From IMG/VR virus record IMGVR_UViG_3300021091_000076, positions 1 to 62,146 of that record: a DNA stretch of 62,146 nt. One strand, 5' to 3'. Within the stretch, counting starts at the first letter, position 1; each line of letters starts with the position of its first letter. Below, in pieces: positions 50,054 through 57,773 of the stretch. A model generated the notes under the pieces. The model ran no database searches, was not told the DNA's origin, and saw nothing but the letters and a program-made list of their open reading frames with translations. The DNA is from a virus. Position numbers and translations under genes: made by a program.

Positions 50054-50309
50054 AGCGGACGCCAAATACATATATGAACGTAACGGCGACACAGTTTATG
50101 CTAGAGAATTTGGCGCTGATCCTAGCACCAGAAAAGTTATAGGATATGATTATAATCCCGACCCTACTATTTCTAATATTGCCGATAGATATTTTCTCGA
50201 AGTTGAATGGTCAAATATACTGAAGGAATCTCGTTCAAATCCCATGTTGCAAGAAGCCATAGAACGTGTTAAAATACTTTATCATCTGAGTAAACAAGAT
50301 GCCGAATAA
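50040..50309 (+). CDS. Small conserved-type protein (89 aa)
   Basis: I start at 50040 ('MGTLKADAKYIYERNGDTVYAREFGADPSTRKVIGYDY'), inside the end of the cupin gene, rather than at 49974. The pattern is what I recall of a conserved cyanophage protein. It has a strand-rich N-terminal half and a helical C-terminus ('PMLQEAIERVKILYHLSKQDAE'). Function unknown; it overlaps gp62 by 11 bases. Confidence 0.65.
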   Translation: MGTLKADAKYIYERNGDTVYAREFGADPSTRKVIGYDYNPDPTISNIADRYFLEVEWSNILKESRSNPMLQEAIERVKILYHLSKQDAE

Positions 50310-50775
50310 ACATATTGATCTTTTCAAAGAAATTATTCCTGCTGTAGATATCGGCATGAAAGAACTTTGGGATGCTGCTGAAGAAGAAGGTAAAAAAGAA
50401 ATCAAAGCCGATTTTTGGAATTTGAATAGATATATCAGTAATGTTAAATCTAACAATAGAGAATTGCAAGAACATTTTGTTTTAACAGTAAATGAATTTT
50501 ACAATAAAAATTGGGCAGCTATTCAAAAACATCCTAAGTTAGTATGGCAGACATTGTGTATGTGTAGCCACGAAAGTAAAAGAACATATTTTCACGAATA
50601 CATACCTTTGAGAACAGTAAAGAACAAAAAAGTAGAGTTTTTAGGTAAACTCTTTCCATCAACAAAGTGGAGCGATCTTGAAACACTTGCAGTTATTACC
50701 ACAGACAAAGAAATCAAACAATATTGCGAAGGCCTCGGTTGGGACAAAAAAGAGATCAATGCTATCAAGTTTTAA
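50299..50775 (+). CDS. 62: Clamp loader small subunit gp62
   Basis: The all-helical 158-residue protein follows the gp62 pattern of T4-like cyanophages: 'FWNLNRYISNVKSNNRELQEHFVLTVNEFYNKNWAAIQKHPKLVWQTLCMCS' and 'KVEFLGKLFPSTKWSDLETLAVITTDKEIKQYCEGLGWDKKEI'. With gp44 it loads the sliding clamp gp45. Neither partner is in this window, whereas in T4 gp44 and gp62 are adjacent. Confidence 0.75.
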   Translation: MPNKHIDLFKEIIPAVDIGMKELWDAAEEEGKKEIKADFWNLNRYISNVKSNNRELQEHFVLTVNEFYNKNWAAIQKHPKLVWQTLCMCSHESKRTYFHEYIPLRTVKNKKVEFLGKLFPSTKWSDLETLAVITTDKEIKQYCEGLGWDKKEINAIKF

Positions 50776-51442
50776 ATGCGAATACTGCGGTAAAGATTTT
50801 GCCAAAGAAAAAACTTTGGCAGTGCATATCTGCGAGCAAAAAAGAAGACATCTAAGTAAAAATGAGAAACATGTTCAAGCCGGTCTAATGACATTTCAAA
50901 AATTTTACGACTTCGTTCAAAAAGGAAAAACACAAAAAACATTTGATGATTTTGCAAATAGTCCTTACTATACAGCTTTCGTGAAATTCGGTAGTTTTTT
51001 AGTGAACGCTGCACCTATATATCCTGAAAGATTTATCGAGTTTGTCATCAAAAGCGGAATAAAATTAGATCACTGGTGTCGTGATGAACTATATGAAACT
51101 TACATACAGGACCTAATAAAAATAGAACCTGCCGACGGAGCTGTGCAAAGAAGTATTACAACCATGATGGATTGGGCAGACAAAAATCAAGCACAATGGG
51201 AGCATTATTTTGCATATGTTAACTTGAACAGAGCTGCTCACGATATAAAAGAAGGACTAATAAGTCCTTGGTTAGTGTTAAATACCAAGTCGGGTAAGGA
51301 TATGTTAAAAAGAATGAACGACGAACAGTTGGATATTATTGGAGCGATTATTGATCCTAATTATTGGGCTAAAAAATTTAAATCGTTGCCTGCGGATATT
51401 GAACTGGTTAAAGACATTGTAAGGGAGGCCAAGATACTTTGA
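50759..51442 (+). CDS. C2H2-type zinc-finger protein of the replication region (227 aa)
   Basis: I start at 50759, overlapping gp62 by 17 bases. Residues 5-30 form a zinc finger 'FKCEYCGKDFAKEKTLAVHICEQKRRHL' (C-x2-C...H-x-C). The remainder is helical with 'FDDFANSPYYTAFVKFGSFLVNAAPIYPERFIEFVIKSGIKLDHWCRDELYE' and 'SPWLVLNTKSGKDML'. I recall this protein as conserved beside gp62 in cyanophages. Nucleic-acid binding is likely from the finger; a late-transcription or replication role is inference. Confidence 0.7.
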   Translation: MLSSFKCEYCGKDFAKEKTLAVHICEQKRRHLSKNEKHVQAGLMTFQKFYDFVQKGKTQKTFDDFANSPYYTAFVKFGSFLVNAAPIYPERFIEFVIKSGIKLDHWCRDELYETYIQDLIKIEPADGAVQRSITTMMDWADKNQAQWEHYFAYVNLNRAAHDIKEGLISPWLVLNTKSGKDMLKRMNDEQLDIIGAIIDPNYWAKKFKSLPADIELVKDIVREAKIL

Positions 51443-51657
51443 TGCCTAAAAGACCAGATCCTGAAATTGAAGAATTAAAAGATAATGAAGAGTTTATTTC
51501 TAGAGATGACATCGATATTGAAGTTAGATTGACCGAAGATAATACAGTAATGGTACAATTTTCTGGTTTTAACGACGACGAAGATGCTGAGGAGTATGCT
51601 CAATTTCTAGCAGACACACTTCCATTATTATTATTTGAAAGTACGAGATTGCAATAA
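51442..51657 (+). CDS. Small acidic protein (71 aa)
   Basis: The ATG overlaps the previous TGA. A strongly acidic N-terminal half ('DPEIEELKDNEEFISRDDIDIEVRLTED') leads into one strand ('NTVMVQFSGF') and an acidic helix ('DDEDAEEYAQFLADTLPLLLF'). It shares its last base with the next gene's start (TAATG). No known family. Confidence 0.6.
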   Translation: MPKRPDPEIEELKDNEEFISRDDIDIEVRLTEDNTVMVQFSGFNDDEDAEEYAQFLADTLPLLLFESTRLQ

Positions 51658-52235
51658 TGCCAGATATCGACATAGATTTTGTAGACAGAGAACAAGCACT
51701 GAAATTATTTCAATATACTTGTGCGAGTCGCATAGAAAATAATGAATTAGTTAAACATAATACCGGTGTATACATGCATCAAGTTCCTGTAGATCCTATA
51801 AAGAATTTATGCACATTGTCCTATGAACATGCGGAAGAACAAGGATTTTTTAAAATTGATTTTTTGAATGTTGGCATTTATAAAGGTATAAAAAACGAGG
51901 AACATCTCGTTCAATTAATGAAACAGGAGCCATTATGGGAATTACTTTTAGACGACCAATTTGTAAGTCTATTATTTCATTTGAACGGCCATGGTGCAAT
52001 TCTGAGGAAGACTTGCCCTACCTCAGTGGAACAATTAGCTGCCGTCCTAGCTATGATCCGCCCCGCGAAGAGGAATTTGATTGGGAAGACTTGGCCGGAG
52101 ATCATGACGGAAGTGTGGATTCCTCCAAAGACTGGTGAATATTATTTTAAAAAAAGCCACGCTATTGCCTACGCCATGGCTATTGTTGTACAGATGAATC
52201 TCATATGTGAACAAATAAGTTATGGATATTCTTGA
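51657..52235 (+). CDS. Miniature DnaE-like (DNA polymerase III alpha) protein (192 aa)
   Basis: The start 'PDIDIDF' (residues 2-8) is the DnaE palm motif with two catalytic aspartates. 'HNTGVYMH' (34-41) resembles the DnaE H.aGV segment, and 'FFKIDFLNV' (64-72) carries the third aspartate (D68, matching KFDFLGL). 'KKSHAIAYA' (165-173) matches the DnaE 'KSHAAAYA' element. The PHP, fingers, tau and OB parts of the about 1160-residue enzyme are absent. I recall similar short proteins in T4-like cyanophages. Polymerase activity is unproven; a regulatory or decoy role is equally possible. Confidence 0.75.
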   Translation: MPDIDIDFVDREQALKLFQYTCASRIENNELVKHNTGVYMHQVPVDPIKNLCTLSYEHAEEQGFFKIDFLNVGIYKGIKNEEHLVQLMKQEPLWELLLDDQFVSLLFHLNGHGAILRKTCPTSVEQLAAVLAMIRPAKRNLIGKTWPEIMTEVWIPPKTGEYYFKKSHAIAYAMAIVVQMNLICEQISYGYS

Positions 52236-52795
52236 TGGACTTTGATTCTTTTAGTTCTGCCCAGATGCAATCTAAACTTTGGCTAGTTCAAAGATTAGAA
52301 GATGCATTGAATGAACATCGTCCTACAGAGGAAGGATATAGATTATGGATACTGGCAGGATGGTATGGTATAACTAATTTGTTAATCAGAACCAGAAATA
52401 AAATACCTATACAAGAAATTAGATCTTTCGATATCGATCCGTCCTGTGAAAATATTGCCGATGCGATAAACAATCTTTGGGTATGGAAGGCATGGGAATT
52501 CAAAGCTCATACTGTCGATATAAATCATTTAAGCTACAATCCTAAACCGGACGTTATTGTAAACAGTGCGGTGGAACATATGATTTCAGATCAATGGTGG
52601 AAAAATATTCCTGAAAATACAATAGTATGTTTGCAAGCCAGCGACTTAGATCATAGTGATCATGTGAATAAAGTTTCGTCATCTAATGAACTTTTAAATA
52701 GATATAAATTACAAGAATGTTTTTATGAAGGAACAAAACGATTTCAATATGATCAAAATGGATTTAATAGATTTATGATCGTAGGGGTTAAGTAG
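52235..52795 (+). CDS. Class I methyltransferase-like protein (186 aa)
   Basis: 'EGYRLWILAGWYGITNLLI' is a modified SAM motif I, followed by 'EIRSFDIDPSCENIADAINN' (acidic residue after strand 2) and 'KPDVIVNSAVEHMI' (strand 4). It lacks the full GxGxG, so SAM binding is likely but not certain. The ATG overlaps the previous stop. The 3' end overlaps a convergent gene by 8 bases. Target unknown. Confidence 0.6.
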   Translation: MDFDSFSSAQMQSKLWLVQRLEDALNEHRPTEEGYRLWILAGWYGITNLLIRTRNKIPIQEIRSFDIDPSCENIADAINNLWVWKAWEFKAHTVDINHLSYNPKPDVIVNSAVEHMISDQWWKNIPENTIVCLQASDLDHSDHVNKVSSSNELLNRYKLQECFYEGTKRFQYDQNGFNRFMIVGVK

Positions 52796-53159
52796 GTTTT
52801 CGGATTAAAGTAATAGATTTTCTCTTGATTCGTTTTACTATAATATCATTAAGGCTGGTACATGGCCCGAATAGTATCTTAACATCTTTGGTAGAAAAAT
52901 TCCTAATTATATACTTGAAATCAGTGATTTCTCGTAACAAGAAGATATTGATGGGAATCTGACGATTACTCTCCCACCACCAAACTTCACCCAATTCTAA
53001 AAATCTTTGTTTTTCCTGTTCTGTTTTAATTAAGGTATAATCATACATACTAGTGACCTGAGCGTCTTGATTTATGATGATTCCCACGTATTCTTGATCT
53101 ACGTGATTAAGTACACTAATGAATGGAAAATTTTGTTGTAAATTCTCTGTTATTCTCAT
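52788..53159 (-). CDS. Unknown protein on opposite strand within replication region (123 aa)
   Basis: Beta-rich start 'FPFISVLNHVDQEYVGIIINQDAQVTSMYDYTLI', then 'FLELGEVWWWESNRQIPINIFL' with a WWW stretch, and a basic end 'IIVKRIKRKSITLIRKPT'. It looks like a conserved aquatic T4-like protein but no function is known to me. A perfect late element TATAAATA (complement of 53207-53214) lies upstream inside the divergent gene, giving a leader of about 42 bases. Confidence 0.6.
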   Translation of the reverse strand: MRITENLQQNFPFISVLNHVDQEYVGIIINQDAQVTSMYDYTLIKTEQEKQRFLELGEVWWWESNRQIPINIFLLREITDFKYIIRNFSTKDVKILFGPCTSLNDIIVKRIKRKSITLIRKPT

Positions 53160-53160
53160 A

Positions 53161-53168
53161 GATAAATA
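53161..53168 (+). promoter_or_regulatory. Late promoter GATAAATA
   Basis: GATAAATA, then TTGCT, then a leader of about 15 bases with AAAGG before the ATG at 53189. Confidence 0.6.
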
Positions 53169-53188
53169 TTGCTAAAGGTCCATAACGT

Positions 53189-54019
53189 ATGCAAGCAATT
53201 TCAGTTTATTTATATCCAAATCTAATTGATGTATTTACAAATTTGCATTCTGATTGGCTTCAAGAGAGGTATCGTAGAGTGTATAATAGAACCGTTAAAA
53301 TATATAGAGGTGTAGATAATAGAATAGATCTACAAGTAAGAAATTCAGATCAAAAAGCTGTTAGCACTTCAGGGTATAACTTTGTTTTTAGTCTTATTAA
53401 TCCCGAAACCCAGAAATTGCTATTAAGCAAAGACTGTGCAGACATTAATGATTCTAGTACAAGCAAGGGTCGTTTTTTTGTTACTTTAACACAATCTGAA
53501 TTATCAGCAATAGAGCCGGGATTTTACCATTATTCTGTCATTAGAGAGATAAGACAAGATTTGGGAGATGGAAGTTATTCGGTAACCCAAAAAGATCCTT
53601 TATATATCGACAGCCAATATGGCACCCATGCAATCATAGAAATCGGCAATAACTTACAAGGCGAACCAGTAGATAGTGTGAGGGTAATTGCATTTAAAAA
53701 TTTCGAAGCTTTCAATCCTGGAGATCAAAAATATTTTATAAGCAGTATTATCGATGCTAAACCAGAAACCAATTCGCCACAGAGCCTTCATACATTCCAA
53801 TTCAATATGACCAATTTCAGTGGTTCAATACTTATTCAAGGCAGTTTGAGTGAAGGTGGTAATCCACAGACATGGACTAATTTAGAAACTCTGGTAGCTG
53901 ATCAAGATTCGATTTTATATCAAAATATCGTTGGCAAATACAATTGGTTTAGAATAAAACATCTTCCCGATACTACTTTAACTAATTATGGGACTGTTGA
54001 CAGTATACTTTACAGATAG
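53189..54019 (+). CDS. Putative virion structural protein inside replication region (276 aa)
   Basis: The beginning 'ISVYLYPNLIDVFTNLHSDWLQERYRRVYNRTVKIYRGVDNRIDLQVRNSDQKAV' matches a repeated type of structural protein in marine T4-like phages ('YLYPN...NR.VKIY.GVDN...v.vkn.Dqk'). The rest is beta-sandwich-like ('GYNFVFSLINPETQKLLLSKD', 'FQFNMTNFSGSILIQGSLSEGG'). It has its own late promoter, as expected for a virion gene lodged between gp62 and gp61. A baseplate or tail role is likely. Confidence 0.65.
   Translation: MQAISVYLYPNLIDVFTNLHSDWLQERYRRVYNRTVKIYRGVDNRIDLQVRNSDQKAVSTSGYNFVFSLINPETQKLLLSKDCADINDSSTSKGRFFVTLTQSELSAIEPGFYHYSVIREIRQDLGDGSYSVTQKDPLYIDSQYGTHAIIEIGNNLQGEPVDSVRVIAFKNFEAFNPGDQKYFISSIIDAKPETNSPQSLHTFQFNMTNFSGSILIQGSLSEGGNPQTWTNLETLVADQDSILYQNIVGKYNWFRIKHLPDTTLTNYGTVDSILYR
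53207..53214 (-). promoter_or_regulatory. Late promoter TATAAATA for the 53159 minus-strand gene
   Basis: The complement reads TATAAATA, the exact T4 consensus, within codons 7-9 of the divergent structural gene. Confidence 0.5.
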
Positions 54020-54031
54020 TATACTATAAAC

Positions 54032-55045
54032 ATGGCTCTTGTCTTAGATAAATTTCGAACTCTACTGCCACCTAAAACAAAAACTAGCCCGAGCGGATGG
54101 ACTAGTTTCAATGCTCCTTGCTGTCATCATAGAGGACATAAGTCTGACACTAGGAAACGTGCAGGTGTGACATTCGGAGATGGTATAGTCTACAATTGCT
54201 TCAATTGTAAATTCACTGCCAGTTGGCAACCAGGAAGGAATATAAACGAAAAGTTTAAAAATCTTTGTCGCTGGTTAGGCGCTTCTGATGACGATATAAA
54301 AGAATTAATTTTTGAAGCACTCAAGACAGAAAGCACAGATTATAAACAAGAAATATCTGAGCCTAGAGCAGTATTTTCAGAGAAAGATCTGCCGGGGGGT
54401 TCAATGCCTTTATTGAATTGGGTAAATGGCGAATATTGGAAAGACATATCTTTAGAATTAGAACCAGTTATATCCTACGTAGTTAACAGAGGCCACGATC
54501 CGTTTGACGGCAATTTTTATTGGAGCCCTGCTCAAGGTTATTCTGACAGAATCATTCTTCCATATTTTTATAATGGAAAAATAGTAGGTAACACAGCAAG
54601 AAAAATCACAGAAGGAAAGCCCAAATATATTTCAGATCAACATCCTTTCTTTGTATACAATTTAGACAATCAAGAAGAAGGAAACAAATACATATTTGTA
54701 GTTGAAGGACAGTTTGATGCATTGTCAATCGGAGGAGTGGGTCTTCTCACTAACGAAGTATCTGATCTCCAATCTAGGATAATTAACAGTATGGGCAAAC
54801 AGGTAATTGTTATACCTGATCAAGACAAAGCCGGATCTGTTTTAATTGATCAAGCAAAAAAACTTGGATGGGCCATAGCATTTCCTACGTGGGAAAAAAA
54901 TGTTAAAGATTGTGCCGATGCTGTTAAAAAATATGGTAGATTATTTGTAACAGTAGATGCTATTAAAACTGCCACAACTAATCCGGCTAAAATAGAAATT
55001 GAAAAAAGGAAACTCTTAAACGAGTTGGAAATTGAAAATGTTTAA
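54032..55045 (+). CDS. 61: DNA primase gp61
   Basis: The N-terminal zinc finger is 'CCHHRGH...CFNC' (Cys 30, 31, 56, 59 with nearby His). The Toprim domain has 'YIFVVEGQFDALSIGGVGLL' (conserved Glu) and 'VIVIPDQDKAGSVLI' (DxD). The length (337) matches T4 gp61 (342). It makes RNA primers for lagging-strand synthesis, with helicase gp41 encoded 1 kb downstream. Just upstream, TATACTATAAAC resembles a -10 element but is not called. Confidence 0.92.
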   Translation: MALVLDKFRTLLPPKTKTSPSGWTSFNAPCCHHRGHKSDTRKRAGVTFGDGIVYNCFNCKFTASWQPGRNINEKFKNLCRWLGASDDDIKELIFEALKTESTDYKQEISEPRAVFSEKDLPGGSMPLLNWVNGEYWKDISLELEPVISYVVNRGHDPFDGNFYWSPAQGYSDRIILPYFYNGKIVGNTARKITEGKPKYISDQHPFFVYNLDNQEEGNKYIFVVEGQFDALSIGGVGLLTNEVSDLQSRIINSMGKQVIVIPDQDKAGSVLIDQAKKLGWAIAFPTWEKNVKDCADAVKKYGRLFVTVDAIKTATTNPAKIEIEKRKLLNELEIENV

Positions 55046-55154
55046 AAAAATAATCGAATTATTGATTTATCCTTATACAAAATTCAAAGAGAGAAGGGCT
55101 TGGAAAAAACGTTTAGAAGAATTGAAAAAACGTGATCCGTTTATATACAAATGA
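55038..55154 (+). CDS. Very small basic protein (38 aa)
   Basis: The ATG at 55038 lies inside the end of gp61 and the stop overlaps the next start (ATGA), so the frame is held by overlaps on both sides. The sequence is a basic amphipathic helix 'KFKERRAWKKRLEELKKRDP' ending 'FIYK'. I recall short proteins with this '.KKRDPFIY' ending in T4-like cyanophages. Function unknown; RNA or protein binding is possible. Confidence 0.65.
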   Translation: MFKKIIELLIYPYTKFKERRAWKKRLEELKKRDPFIYK

Positions 55155-56098
55155 TTACCTGGGGAATTAACGCATTAAATCACGGCAGTAGCCTTGCAGT
55201 GTTTGCCAATGGCAGACTGTCGATGTTTGAGTCTTGTAAATCAGATCATCTAGATTCTTCATTAATCCATAGAGCGTTTAATTATGGTGGCCCGGCTCAT
55301 ATTTTTTGGTATGAAAGACCGTGGTTAAAAAAAATAAGGCAAGCCAAGGCCGGCCAATGGCATAGAGTAGTAGATTTAGAAGATTTACCTAGAAGATATC
55401 TTAATAAGATCAATATCAAATATGCTAAATTACATTACACTCCTCATCATGGCAGTCATGCCGCTGCTGGTTATTATACTAGTCCATTTAATCACGCGGC
55501 TATTATAGTTTTAGATGCCATAGGCGAATTCGAGTGCGCCACCATATGGGAAGCCAGGTACGGAGAAATAAAAAAAGTTTGGAGTCGCAATTATCCTAAT
55601 AGTCTTGGATTATTTTATTCTGCATTTGCTCATCTCATAGGATTAAAACCTATTCTAGAAGAACATATATTTCAGCAGATGAGCGACAAGGGTGATTCTA
55701 GTCGATTCTATTCAACTGTTCTAGATTATATGTTACCTACTTTGCGTATGCCGAAAAATCTTCATCAGGGTGTAACTGACTGGCCGCATCCTATTGAGAC
55801 TGAACAAGATAGACACGACATAGCCGCAGCAGTACAAGAAGTTTTTGAAAGGCAAATAGAATTAATTCATAATCAAGCTAAAAAGTTAACTGGTGCCGAA
55901 TCTCTTGTTTATATGGGGGGATGCGCAATGAATTCTAAGGCCAATAAAAAAATTGTTGAGCCAATGTGGAAATATCGTTGGAGCCTACCTCAACCAGGAG
56001 ATCCGAGCTCTAGCATAGGTGCTGTTTTATATCATGAAAGATTTAGAGAATGGGATTGGAAGTTTGGGGTTGTAAAGCACATGGAAATTAGTGTATAA
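55151..56098 (+). CDS. Carbamoyltransferase N-terminal-domain protein (315 aa), lacks C-terminal domain
   Basis: 'WGINALNHGSSLAVFANGRL' and 'HHGSHAAAGYYTSPFNHAAIIVLDAIGEFECATIW' (metal HxxxH near residue 98) identify the Kae1-like half of the NodU/TobZ family, and 'LVYMGGCAMNSKANKKI' its end. The YrdC-like carbamoyl-adenylate domain ('GR.E.GPRALGNRS') is absent: the gene stops where it should begin. The frame is intact, so this is a stable single-domain form rather than a wreck. It may use a carbamoyl-adenylate made by another protein, or bind a ligand without catalysis. Confidence 0.8.
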   Translation: MITWGINALNHGSSLAVFANGRLSMFESCKSDHLDSSLIHRAFNYGGPAHIFWYERPWLKKIRQAKAGQWHRVVDLEDLPRRYLNKINIKYAKLHYTPHHGSHAAAGYYTSPFNHAAIIVLDAIGEFECATIWEARYGEIKKVWSRNYPNSLGLFYSAFAHLIGLKPILEEHIFQQMSDKGDSSRFYSTVLDYMLPTLRMPKNLHQGVTDWPHPIETEQDRHDIAAAVQEVFERQIELIHNQAKKLTGAESLVYMGGCAMNSKANKKIVEPMWKYRWSLPQPGDPSSSIGAVLYHERFREWDWKFGVVKHMEISV

Positions 56099-56101
56099 TA
56101 A

Positions 56102-57544
56102 ATGATGATTAAAGATTACGGATACGAAGTACAAAAATTATATCTAGAATTAATGCTGGCCGACGCAGAAATATTTGTGAGGTGCCAAGGCATTTTCGAT
56201 CACACATTGTTCGATCGAAAGTTACAAGATGCTGCTGAATTTATTAATATCTATGCTAAACAATATTCAGTAATGCCAGATTATAATATGGTTAACGCAT
56301 CTTGTAGAATAGATTTACAAAAGCCAGAAGACATCAAAGAAGGACATAATGATTGGCTCATGGATGAGTTTGAGCATTTCACTCGTCACAAAGCTCTAGA
56401 ACGTGCTATCATTAACTCAGCGGATCTACTCGAAAAGAAAGATTACGGACAAGTTGAATCTATGATCAAGGAAGCAGTTCAAATATCCTTAACCAAGGAT
56501 CTTGGCACAGACTACTTTGAAGATCCTAGAGCTAGACTGATGCGCATCAAAGATAAGAATGGTCAAATATCTACTGGTTGGCCCACCCTAGATCGTAGAT
56601 TGTTTGGAGGTATGAATCGCGGTGAGCTTAATATTTTTGCTGGCGGTAGTGGTGCAGGTAAGTCGTTGTTTCTTGCCAACTTGGGTGTTAACTGGTGCCT
56701 TCAGGGGCTGAACGTTCTATATCTAACATTAGAACTTTCAGAAGACCTGGTAGCTATGCGTATTGATGCAATGACCACTGGCATTTCGACTAAAGAAATT
56801 TTCAAAGAGCTTGACGATGTTGAAATGAAAGTTCGTATTATAGGAAAGAAAGCAGGAAAACTCCAGATTAAATATATGCCTAGCGGTAAAACTGCTAATG
56901 ATCTTAGAGCATACATGAAAGAATTTGAAATCAAAACAGGTTCTAAGATCGATGTACTGCTGGTAGATTACTTGGATCTCTTAATGCCGGCTAGTCGTAA
57001 GATTTCGGCAGAAAACTTATTCATCAAAGACAAATATGTATCTGAAGAATTAAGAAATCTCGCGATGGAGAAACAATGTATTCTAGTAACTGCGGCACAG
57101 TTGAATCGTGGCGCTGTTGAAGAAGTTGAATTTGATCATAGCCATATTTCGGGCGGGTTGAGTAAGATTCAAACTGCCGACAATGTGTTTGGTATCTTTA
57201 CCAGTCGCGCCATGCGTGAACGAGGACGCTATCAGATACAGTTGATGAAAACACGTTCCTCGTCGGGTGTGGGACAAAAAGTAGATCTAGAGTTTAATTT
57301 AGAAACACTAAAAATCAGCGACCTCCCAGAAGAAGAACAAGAAAGCCACAATGGTGCTAGTAGAGGCAGTTCTAGTATTATCGAAAGCATCAAAGCTAGA
57401 TCAACGGTTCATCAGCCTAAAATTGATGCGGACGGTGGAATAGAAGATCCCACAAAAGGTGCAAGTTTAGGCAGAGTACGTGCTAATGTTGAGAGCACAA
57501 AACTTAGAGAAATTTTAAATAATCAATTCGGTGATGAAGAGTAG
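56102..57544 (+). CDS. 41: Replicative DNA helicase gp41 (DnaB-like)
   Basis: Walker A 'GGSGAGKS' (near residues 181-188), Walker B 'DVLLVDYLDLL', and the DnaB-type 'VTAAQLNRGAVEEVEFDHSHISGGLSKIQTADNVF' and 'QIQLMKTRSSSGVGQKV' give a hexameric helicase. The length (480) matches T4 gp41 (475). It unwinds the fork 5'-to-3' and pairs with primase gp61. ATGs at 56102 and 56105 are both possible starts. The C-terminal 70 residues are polar and low-complexity. Confidence 0.94.
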   Translation: MMIKDYGYEVQKLYLELMLADAEIFVRCQGIFDHTLFDRKLQDAAEFINIYAKQYSVMPDYNMVNASCRIDLQKPEDIKEGHNDWLMDEFEHFTRHKALERAIINSADLLEKKDYGQVESMIKEAVQISLTKDLGTDYFEDPRARLMRIKDKNGQISTGWPTLDRRLFGGMNRGELNIFAGGSGAGKSLFLANLGVNWCLQGLNVLYLTLELSEDLVAMRIDAMTTGISTKEIFKELDDVEMKVRIIGKKAGKLQIKYMPSGKTANDLRAYMKEFEIKTGSKIDVLLVDYLDLLMPASRKISAENLFIKDKYVSEELRNLAMEKQCILVTAAQLNRGAVEEVEFDHSHISGGLSKIQTADNVFGIFTSRAMRERGRYQIQLMKTRSSSGVGQKVDLEFNLETLKISDLPEEEQESHNGASRGSSSIIESIKARSTVHQPKIDADGGIEDPTKGASLGRVRANVESTKLREILNNQFGDEE

Positions 57545-57770
57545 TAAAGTAGAATTGTTAAAATGGTTGCCTTTAGAAAACGAATATATTGAAATAGATT
57601 GGCCTAAGGTACACAAAACGATCGGTATCGATCAAACGAGATGGTTGCTAGATCAACCACAAGATCACTGTCAAATTGTGCTAGAACGCAGAGGCAGGTA
57701 TTGTCGCTTAATCGCTGAATTTTATAATAATAGTGCTTTGGCAAATTACCATTTAATGTGGGCTAAATAA
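57534..57770 (+). CDS. Small protein after gp41 (78 aa)
   Basis: The ATG at 57534 overlaps the gp41 stop by 11 bases. It has a Trp-rich compact sequence: 'LLKWLPLENEYIEIDWPKVHKTIGIDQTRWLLDQPQDHCQIVLERRGRYCRLIAEFY'. It is probably a small alpha/beta fold. No function known; position suggests a helicase accessory or an early small protein. Confidence 0.6.
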   Translation: MKSSKVELLKWLPLENEYIEIDWPKVHKTIGIDQTRWLLDQPQDHCQIVLERRGRYCRLIAEFYNNSALANYHLMWAK

Positions 57771-57773
57771 TGA

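Noticed and set aside
54018-54031. TATACTATAAAC as a promoter for the primase
   Set aside because: It resembles a -10 box, but there is no convincing -35 and the spacing to ATG fits neither promoter class seen here.
55151-56098. Calling the short carbamoyltransferase a pseudogene
   Set aside because: The frame is intact, the metal-site residues are kept and both ends are locked by overlaps or close spacing with neighbours, so a functional short form is more likely.
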